Shown one piece after another: positions 7,001-11,731 of a DNA stretch of 11,731 bases. This DNA is from an uncultured Collinsella sp. Lineage in GTDB: Bacteria > Actinomycetota > Coriobacteriia > Coriobacteriales > Coriobacteriaceae. The stretch spans positions 1-11,731 of the forward strand of contig CAKUHA010000029.1 of NCBI GenBank assembly GCA_934655755.1, written 5' to 3'. The translations under genes and the position numbers were made by a program. The notes under the pieces are model-generated. The model worked only from the letters and a program-made list of their open reading frames with translations, searched no databases and had not been told where the DNA came from. How positions within the stretch are numbered: the first letter of the stretch is position 1; every line of letters begins with the position of its first letter.

Positions 7001-7091
7001 TTTCGTGTATTTTAAATACATAGTTTAGTACGATTTCATGTACTTGAAATACACGAAATCGTGGAAAAGCGTGTATCTGAAATACACGAAA
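7001..7091. promoter_or_regulatory. Array of three palindromes with 33-bp period upstream of the ATPase gene
   Basis: Three copies of an odd-length palindrome are centred at 7013, 7046 and 7079, exactly 33 bp apart. Copy 1 has perfect 7-bp arms TGTATTT (7006-7012) and AAATACA (7014-7020). Copy 2 has 12-bp arms (7034-7045 and 7047-7058) with two mismatches to the ideal TTTCGTGTATTT. Copy 3 has 9-bp arms (7070-7078 and 7080-7088) with one mismatch. The first lies only about 22 bp from the ATPase start codon. Spacing close to three DNA turns suggests an operator array bound on one face; this is inference. Confidence 0.65.
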
Positions 7092-7196
7092 TTAAACTGC
7101 TGGAGCTTCAAGTGGATGAGCTCTGCTTGTGTCGGGCGGTTTTCACCGACCGCTCGCCGCTCTGGGCTGTGCTTGCGCCCGTTCCCGGTTCCGCCC
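7092..7196. other. Short gap between MFS gene end and palindrome array
   Basis: About 100 bp separate the MFS stop codon from the palindromes. A short CGGT-GAAA-ACCG hairpin can form on the minus strand at about 7136-7155, but it has no T run and is too weak to call a terminator. No gene is supported here. Confidence 0.4.
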
Positions 7197-8489
7197 CTAT
7201 GCCTGCGTCGAGGGCTGTGCTGCGTGGCGGCGGCGCTCCCATCGGGCGAGCTTGATCGTCACCAGGGTGAGCACCCAGGCCACGAGCGAGAACACGGCTC
7301 CGACGGCGCCCACGTAGGAGATGCCGATGCCGGTCACCACGGTGCCGCCCACGGCCGTGCCAAACGAGATGCCGACGTTAAATGCCAGGGGCTCCACCGA
7401 GCTCGCGAGCACCATCGATTTGGGATGGCGGCTGCGGGCCACGTCCATAAAGTGCGTGATGCACGAGACCGAGAACAGGTACATGAGCATCGCCAGGCTA
7501 AAGACAAAGACGAGCGCGAGAGGCATGGTGCCGCCCACGACAAACAGCCCAAACAGCGCCACGGCCTGCAACACAAACGTCACGAGCAGCGCCTTCATGC
7601 CAAAACGCGCATCGATCCATCCGCCCAAGATGTTCGAGATTAGGCAGAACACGCCGTAGGCCATAAGGGTGGTGCTCGCCTGAACGGTGCCCATGCCCAG
7701 CACCTGTTCCAGATAGGGCGTCACGTAGCCGTAAAACACGTAGACCGATCCCACGCCAAACAAGAAGATGAGCATGCCGGTGATGATGCTCGGCTCGCTC
7801 AGAAGCCCCGCCTGCTCACGGAAGGTGGCGGGCTCGTCGGTCTGTCCGGCGCGCGGCATAAACGCCACGAGCGCGCCGCAAATGAGGACGGCGAAGGCGA
7901 GCGTGCCGTACATGGCAACGTGCCAGTCGAGCGTATCGGCCACAAACTTGCCGATTGAGGTCACAAAGACCATTGCCACGGAAAACGCGCCGTACACGAC
8001 CGAGATGGCGAGCGAGGTCTTCTGCGGGGACAGCAGCTCGGGGATATACGTCACACCCACGGCGAGCAGCGCACCCGAGACGGAGCCCAAGATGATGCGC
8101 GAGGCAAACAGCACCTGGAAGTTGGGCGCCAGCGCCATGACAAGATTGCCGAGCACAAAGATAATGCTGTAGCACACGAGCAGCTGGTAGCGGCGGAAGC
8201 GTCCCGTGCTGAGCGCGAGCACCGGCGTAGCAATGGCGTAAACGAGCGCAAACACGCTGATGAGCTGGCCCGCGGTGGCAAGTGAGATGCCGAGCTCCGT
8301 GGCCAGATCACTTTCGATGCCGATGACGACGAACTCCGAGCAGCCAAGCGAAAAGCCCAGCAGCACGAGCAGCGCCAGGCAGAGGTTGGTGCGCGCGGGG
8401 GAGAGCGCGGCGGCGGTTGACTTACTTTTAGACGTGGTTGCGGCGGTCAAGGTTGTCACTCCAATGTCGCATGAATAGGCGGGATTCAT
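7197..8489 (-). CDS. MFS transporter, DHA1/AraJ-like efflux family
   Basis: A membrane protein of about 430 residues (417 if the later start is used) with about twelve hydrophobic segments. The first helix region GFSLGCSEFVVIGIESDLATELGISLATAGQLISVFALVYA is typical of the sugar-efflux/arabinose-efflux branch of the major facilitator superfamily (AraJ, YdhP and relatives). The loop after helix 2 reads STGRFRR, a shortened form of MFS motif A. The substrate is not predictable. The ATG at 8489 has no proper Shine-Dalgarno sequence (AGGG directly abuts it); a TTG at 8450-8448, preceded by GGAG with an 8-bp gap, is an equal contender and would remove 13 polar residues that do not look family-like. 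It diverges from the LpdD-IDI fusion gene, from which it is separated by a short hairpin-containing gap. Confidence 0.9.
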   Translation of the reverse strand: MNPAYSCDIGVTTLTAATTSKSKSTAAALSPARTNLCLALLVLLGFSLGCSEFVVIGIESDLATELGISLATAGQLISVFALVYAIATPVLALSTGRFRRYQLLVCYSIIFVLGNLVMALAPNFQVLFASRIILGSVSGALLAVGVTYIPELLSPQKTSLAISVVYGAFSVAMVFVTSIGKFVADTLDWHVAMYGTLAFAVLICGALVAFMPRAGQTDEPATFREQAGLLSEPSIITGMLIFLFGVGSVYVFYGYVTPYLEQVLGMGTVQASTTLMAYGVFCLISNILGGWIDARFGMKALLVTFVLQAVALFGLFVVGGTMPLALVFVFSLAMLMYLFSVSCITHFMDVARSRHPKSMVLASSVEPLAFNVGISFGTAVGGTVVTGIGISYVGAVGAVFSLVAWVLTLVTIKLARWERRRHAAQPSTQA

Positions 8490-8503
8490 CCCTGCAACTC
8501 TAA

Positions 8504-8542
8504 CAGAATGCGACAAAGGAGCAGCGCCTTTGTCACATTCTG
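8504..8542. repeat. Hairpin over the divergent promoter region (GACAAAGG-type repeat)
   Basis: CAGAATG (8504-8510), one mismatch, GACAAAGG (8512-8519), a 7-nt loop, then CCTTTGTC (8527-8534), one mismatch, CATTCTG (8536-8542): 15 paired bases in all. The ATGCGACA on its left arm (8508-8515) can instead pair with TGTCGCAT at 8465-8472. The GACAAAGG core also appears at 11546-11553, so it is probably a dispersed intergenic repeat. Confidence 0.65.
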
Positions 8543-8558
8543 CACTTGCCTGTATAGT
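8530..8558 (+). promoter_or_regulatory. Sigma-70-type promoter of the LpdD-IDI fusion gene
   Basis: TTGTCA (8530-8535), a 17-bp spacer, and TATAGT (8553-8558). Each box matches consensus at five of six positions. The -35 lies within the right arm of the hairpin at 8504-8542. Transcription would start near 8565, leaving a leader of about 45 nt. Confidence 0.65.
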
Positions 8559-8610
8559 CGCAATACAGGCGATGATGGGCTCAGATCCATCGCGGGCGAC
8601 AGGAGATTCC

Positions 8611-9558
8611 ATGGGCATGTACACGACAAAGGTCGCGGTGGGCGAGGGCAAGTTTGCGCTCGAGGCCCAGTTGACGGTGACGCCGCGGGGCATGGTGGTG
8701 TATGCCTGCTCGCCGGAGTACGCGCATCTGGGCGCCACGGCGCAGGCCATTCCGCGTCCCGAGCCCGGCCGCACGGCGACGGTGAGCATCCTGGCCGTTC
8801 CCTGCCATCGCGACGAGATCCCGGCGCACGATATCGCGGCGACGCTGGCCACGCGCTTTGGCGTGCCGGTGGTCGCAAGCACGGGGTTTCATGTTGAGCA
8901 GGCGAGCAGGGACGACCTGCAGCGCGTGCTCGACACCACCAATGAACTCATCGCCGCGCTCGTAGGCGCCGCAGCTCGCATCCTGCGCGCCGGCTGGGAT
9001 GAGGGCGGCGCGGGCGCCGAGGTCGTGGCCATCGATGCCGCGACCGCCAGGGCACTTGGCCCCGTCGATCGCATCGAGGCCCATACCGGCGAGGGCATCC
9101 TGCATCGAGCATTCCTGACGCTTCTGGTCGAGGGCCAGGGCGAAAACATGCGCCTGCTGCTCTGTCGCCGCAGCCCGCTTAAGCGCCTGTGGGGCGGGGT
9201 GCTGGCCGATAGCTGCGCGGGGCATCCGCTTCCCGGGGAGGATGTCGCCGCCGCTACGGCGCGCCGCATCAACGAAGAGCTCGGCATTACACGTGAACCC
9301 TACCAGCTCAAATGCCTCGGCCACGTGGTGTATCGCGAGGACCACGGCGATGGCCGCTGCGAGTGCGAATGGTGCGAGGTCTTCCTGGCCCATGTCGAGC
9401 CGGGCGAGCTGCATATCAACCAAGAGGAGGTCTCGGAAGTGCGCCGTGTGGCCCTGTCCGAGCTCGAGGGCTACCTGCAGGGTCACCCCGAGCAGCTGGC
9501 CCCCTGGCTCCGTGAGGCCCTCAGCGACCAAACCATCCGCGCGGCCCTCGCGATGTGA
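8611..9558 (+). CDS. Fusion: LpdD-like prenylated-flavin chaperone domain + IDI-type Nudix domain
   Basis: A 315-residue two-domain cytoplasmic protein. Residues 1-120 resemble the LpdD family (prenylated-flavin chaperone of UbiD-type decarboxylases): MVVYACSPEYAHLGATAQAI (28-47), then AVPCHRDEIPAHDIAATLA (62-80) and VVASTGFHVEQAS (87-99). Residues about 151-315 are type-1 isopentenyl-diphosphate isomerase: EAHTGEGILHRAF (156-168), LLCRRSPLKRLWGG, SCAGHPLPGE (201-210), ARRINEELGI, YRE and ECEWCEVF (251-258). Metal ligands equal to E. coli His25, His32, His69, Glu114 and Glu116 are His158, His165, His205, Glu251 and Glu253. The catalytic Cys67 position is Ala203, with Cys202 beside it. Start ATG 8611 has AGGAG 5 bp upstream; an open frame before it encodes nothing family-like. 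The N-terminal call rests on remembered family motifs; the C-terminal call is strong. It could also be an unrelated Nudix hydrolase acting on prenyl diphosphates. Confidence 0.82.
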   Translation: MGMYTTKVAVGEGKFALEAQLTVTPRGMVVYACSPEYAHLGATAQAIPRPEPGRTATVSILAVPCHRDEIPAHDIAATLATRFGVPVVASTGFHVEQASRDDLQRVLDTTNELIAALVGAAARILRAGWDEGGAGAEVVAIDAATARALGPVDRIEAHTGEGILHRAFLTLLVEGQGENMRLLLCRRSPLKRLWGGVLADSCAGHPLPGEDVAAATARRINEELGITREPYQLKCLGHVVYREDHGDGRCECEWCEVFLAHVEPGELHINQEEVSEVRRVALSELEGYLQGHPEQLAPWLREALSDQTIRAALAM

Positions 9559-9567
9559 TCACTGCCC

Positions 9568-9636
9568 AAACCGTCCCAACATTCGATGAAAATCTCGAAA
9601 TCGAGGAAAAGCGTCGAATGTTGGGACGGTTTTCCT
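9568..9636 (+). terminator. Long-stem terminator-like hairpin after the fusion gene
   Basis: AAACCGTCCCAACATTCGA (9568-9586) pairs perfectly over 19 bp with 9614-9632, and the right arm runs into GGTTTTCCT. The 27-nt loop holds a second small hairpin, CTCGA (9594-9598) / TCGAG (9601-9605). It lies 9 bp after the stop codon of the fusion gene. Intrinsic termination is likely, though the T run is short and the long perfect stem is more than a terminator needs, so a dispersed repeat used as a terminator is possible. Confidence 0.65.
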
Positions 9637-9705
9637 GTCTGCGCCGGAGAGCTCCGACGCCGTCTGGGGGTATAAGGCTAGCAGTTGTTTATTTGCGAGG
9701 CTTAA

Positions 9706-9715
9706 GGGGCGCCCC
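9706..9715. promoter_or_regulatory. Palindrome GGGGCGCCCC covering the ribosome binding site
   Basis: The Shine-Dalgarno AAGGGG (9704-9709) of the following gene lies in a perfect 10-bp palindrome ending 2 bp before the ATG at 9718. Pairing within or between transcripts could mask it. A functional effect is not shown. Confidence 0.4.
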
Positions 9716-9717
9716 GT

Positions 9718-10569
9718 ATGGATATCGATAATTTTGAATGGTGGTATAGCGAGGGCGAGGTTCCGGACGAGGAGTGGGACGAGCCCGCGCCGCGTGACGT
9801 GTCGGGCGACGATGCCGACGCCGTCTCCGATTCGGACTCCGACCCTGCCGAGCCTTTGACCTTTGAGCAGGCTTGGGCCCAGGCCGAGGCTGACGAGGCA
9901 AAGGCCGATGCCACGGCAACGCTGGGTGAGCCGGCCGACATGTCAATCTCGCCGGCAAAGACGCCGCAGCCACGTCATACCATCGACCCTGACAGCACGG
10001 CATCTTTCAGCATCCTCGACGTGCCCTCGCAGGGTGCCCAAGCACCCGCCCCCACGCATCGTCCCAACCTGGCTCGCGAGGAAGGCGCGGGCCGCCGCTC
10101 GCCGCTCGGGCCCATCCTCATCGCCTTTATGGCCGGCGTTATTGCCTGCTCGGCGATCGGCAGCGTCTGGAGCCATGTGGAACAACAGCGCGAAGACGCC
10201 GCCAAGGTCGAGATGTCTGTCGAGCAATCACTCAGTCGCACGCGCTCGGTGCACGTGTCGGTCGAGGTCAAGGACGGCGCGACGTGGGATACCGCCCGCG
10301 GCGACAGCCAAATGCTCATCCATATCGTGGGACGCACGCTCAAGGGGCAGACGGTCGACGAGTACCAATACGTCAACTCTGCCGGTGACGGCATTGAGCT
10401 CAAGCCCGGCGACTACGAGCTTACGGTCGATGAGGCGCCCGTCGCCACCGACGGTACGCGTTTCCGCGCCTCGAAGCGCATGGTTCCCGTGAGCTTTAAC
10501 TCGCAAGCACCCGATACGGTCGACACCACGCCGCAGGGCGGGTTCGACCTTTACGTGGACACTCAATAA
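9718..10569 (+). CDS. Single-pass membrane protein, acidic N-terminus and beta-rich C-terminus; function unknown
   Basis: A 283-residue protein I do not recognise. Residues 1-125 are strongly acidic and of low complexity (many Asp, Glu, Ala, Pro; a Ser-Asp run at 37-42; aromatic FEWWY near the N-terminus) and likely disordered. Arg126-Arg127 precede one hydrophobic segment, PLGPILIAFMAGVIACSAIG (about 129-148), so the N-terminus should be cytoplasmic and the rest outside. A short polar, possibly helical stretch (150-172) leads to a domain (about 176-283) with beta character; GIELKPGDYELTVDEAP (225-241) resembles the closing strands of Cna-B or transthyretin-like domains, where L-x-P-G-x-Y-x-L is common. 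That likeness is a pattern impression only. There is no sortase motif or lipobox. AAGGGG lies 8 bp before the ATG. The neighbouring genes give no clear functional link. Confidence 0.8.
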   Translation: MDIDNFEWWYSEGEVPDEEWDEPAPRDVSGDDADAVSDSDSDPAEPLTFEQAWAQAEADEAKADATATLGEPADMSISPAKTPQPRHTIDPDSTASFSILDVPSQGAQAPAPTHRPNLAREEGAGRRSPLGPILIAFMAGVIACSAIGSVWSHVEQQREDAAKVEMSVEQSLSRTRSVHVSVEVKDGATWDTARGDSQMLIHIVGRTLKGQTVDEYQYVNSAGDGIELKPGDYELTVDEAPVATDGTRFRASKRMVPVSFNSQAPDTVDTTPQGGFDLYVDTQ

Positions 10570-10646
10570 TTGTGCGCCGCCCCGCCCCGCGGCCAAGAGT
10601 GGGACAATAGCCCTCGACACTGTTGTTAACTTTTGGAGGAAGTAGC

Positions 10647-11540
10647 ATGTCCACCGTCACCACCATCAAGCGCGGCGGCCTCACCGCGGCCATCGATTCC
10701 ATGGGCGCCCAGCTCACGAGCCTTGCCCTCAACGGCAATGAGTATCTGTGGCAGGGCGATCCGGACTTTTGGGGCAAGCACGCGCCCATCCTGTTCCCCA
10801 TCGTGGGCTCGCTGCGCAACAACACGGCGACGTCTGCCGCCGGTACGTGCGAGATGGCGCGCCACGGCATCGCGCGCATTGTCGAGCACGAGCTGGTCGA
10901 GGTCTCCGAGGACGGCTCCTCGGCAACCTACGAGATCACCGACACGCCCGAGTCGCTCAAGGCCTTCCCCTTCCACTTTAAGCTCAACATGACCTATGCC
11001 CTGACCGGCGACGCCACGCTCACCCAGACTTTTGCCGTCACCAACACCGGCGACGTTGACCTGCCGTTCTCGGTGGGCGGCCACCCCGCGTTTAACGTGC
11101 CCGCCCCTGGCGCCGATGGCGAGGCGTTCGAGGATTACGAGCTGGCATTTACCGAGGCGTGGACCAACGAAGCTCCCATCATTACGCCCGATGGCCTCAT
11201 GACGTTCGAGGGCAGCTACAAGGCTCCCGACAACTCGGACGTGCTGCCCATCACGCATCGTAGCTTCGACAACGACGCCATCATGTTTACCGATACCCCG
11301 GGCTCCACGCTCACGCTGCGCGGCCGCAAGTCGGGCCACGGCGTCAAGATTGACTTTGAGGGCTTTAAGTACATCGGCGTGTGGTCTGCCGCCAACGATG
11401 CTCCGTTTGTGGCACTCGAGCCCTGGACCGGCCACACCACGATGGACACCGAGGACGACGTCTTCGAGCACAAGGTCAACACCATTACGCTGGCGCCGGG
11501 CGCTACCGACAAGCGCACCTTTAGTGTCACGTTGCTCTAG
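10647..11540 (+). CDS. Aldose 1-epimerase family protein, LacX-like
   Basis: A 297-residue cytoplasmic protein of the galactose-mutarotase-like fold, LacX branch. Such proteins are thought to interconvert alpha and beta anomers of sugars or sugar phosphates. Visible blocks are NEYLWQGDPDFWGKHAPILF (31-50) with PIVGSLRNN, ARHGIAR (71-77, His73), FSVGGHPAFNVP (141-152, His146) and ALEPWTGH (256-263, Glu258). The two His and the Glu lie where the family's catalytic His-His-Glu set is expected. The start at 10647 was chosen because GGAGGA sits 6 bp upstream; an earlier TTG at 10623 lies ahead of that site. No promoter was evident in the 77-bp gap before it, so it may be transcribed with the upstream membrane protein gene, though a weak unseen promoter is possible. 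The true sugar substrate is unknown. Confidence 0.9.
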   Translation: MSTVTTIKRGGLTAAIDSMGAQLTSLALNGNEYLWQGDPDFWGKHAPILFPIVGSLRNNTATSAAGTCEMARHGIARIVEHELVEVSEDGSSATYEITDTPESLKAFPFHFKLNMTYALTGDATLTQTFAVTNTGDVDLPFSVGGHPAFNVPAPGADGEAFEDYELAFTEAWTNEAPIITPDGLMTFEGSYKAPDNSDVLPITHRSFDNDAIMFTDTPGSTLTLRGRKSGHGVKIDFEGFKYIGVWSAANDAPFVALEPWTGHTTMDTEDDVFEHKVNTITLAPGATDKRTFSVTLL

Positions 11541-11674
11541 ATGTGACAAAGGGACAGCCCCTTTGAAATCACTCATTGGGGACAGACTTAAATGAGTGCC
11601 GCCAGGGACAGTCCCTGCCAACCCGGCCGGCGAGCCGGCGAATCGGCAAAGACTGTCCCCAACGACTAGTCGTT
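11541..11674. repeat. Cluster of short palindromes with GGGACAG motifs
   Basis: Following the epimerase stop are CAAAGGG (11547-11553) / CCCTTTG (11559-11565), CACTCATT (11570-11577) / AATGAGTG (11591-11598), CAGGGAC-A-GTCCCTG (11603-11617), and the perfect 14-bp palindrome AACGACTAGTCGTT (11661-11674). GGGACAG occurs at 11551, 11579 and 11605, and CTGTCCCC at 11653-11660 in the opposite direction. The first hairpin may end transcription of the epimerase gene, although no T run follows. No gene is supported here. Confidence 0.6.
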
Positions 11675-11698
11675 TAAGAACGTCCATTACAGTCGAGA

Positions 11699-11729
11699 TT
11701 GTCAGCCCGGGCCCGTCTCGGGCTACGAT
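11699..11729 (+). promoter_or_regulatory. Possible promoter for a gene beyond the right edge
   Basis: TTGTCA (11699-11704) and TACGAT (11724-11729) are separated by 19 bp, which is longer than ideal. The spacer holds a hairpin AGCCCG (11704-11709) / CGGGCT (11719-11724). The gene it would drive is not visible. Confidence 0.3.
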
Positions 11730-11731
11730 TG

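Noticed and set aside
7001..7091. Possible small CRISPR array or a coding repeat (MYLKYTK-like peptides in several frames)
   Set aside because: There are only three degenerate copies and no spacer-like unique segments of regular kind; the peptide likeness on both strands simply reflects the DNA palindrome.
8490..8882. In-frame upstream extension of the MFS transporter
   Set aside because: It would lie antisense to the start of the LpdD-IDI gene and across its promoter, and the residues are not MFS-like.
10570..10646. Promoter for the epimerase gene (GACAAT at 10603-10608 as -10)
   Set aside because: No -35-like hexamer stands 16-19 bp upstream; that stretch is a C/G run.

Overview
The window is GC-rich, with short intergenic gaps and strong Shine-Dalgarno sequences. 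The gene content (MarR plus a paired ABC exporter, a PdxY-type kinase, a TIGR04076 protein, a DUF4143 ATPase, a LacX-type epimerase) and the GGGGACAG/TGTCCCC-type intergenic palindromes suggest a gut actinobacterium of the Coriobacteriia, most likely Collinsella or a close relative. That placement comes from recognising protein and intergenic style, not from a search. No rRNA, tRNA, CRISPR array, transposase or phage gene was seen.

Left part (1-3480, minus strand): an autoregulated drug-efflux-type operon. A MarR regulator is followed by two half-size ABC exporter subunits, each junction overlapping by 8 bp; the second subunit runs off the left edge. The upstream promoter (TTGACA, 17 bp, TAGATT) is overlapped by a perfect 9-bp inverted repeat, a good candidate MarR operator. 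The complete ABC subunit has a degenerate ATP site (Asp for the catalytic Glu, Gln for the switch His), typical of one half of a heterodimeric exporter.

Middle (3487-7196): a structured divergent intergenic region leads into a plus-strand pair, a pyridoxal/pyridoxamine kinase overlapping a Cys/His-rich TIGR04076 protein. A nested palindrome of about 120 bp then separates these from minus-strand genes for a low-molecular-weight protein tyrosine phosphatase and an AAA/DUF4143 ATPase. Upstream of the ATPase gene lie three near-identical palindromes with centres exactly 33 bp apart.

Right part (7197-11731): a minus-strand MFS transporter diverges from a plus-strand gene that is the most unusual in the window. 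It fuses an N-terminal domain resembling the prenylated-flavin chaperone LpdD to a C-terminal type-1 isopentenyl-diphosphate isomerase (IDI) Nudix domain. All five IDI metal ligands are present, but the catalytic cysteine position reads alanine. A long-stem terminator-like hairpin follows, then an unrecognised single-pass membrane protein with an acidic cytoplasmic part and a beta-rich outer domain, then a LacX-type aldose 1-epimerase. The last 190 bp hold short palindromes and possibly a promoter for the next gene.

Apart from the efflux operon, the genes look like separate small transcription units. The fusion protein may link isoprenoid C5 units to prenylated-FMN cofactor supply, but no UbiX or UbiD gene is in view, so this is a hypothesis only.
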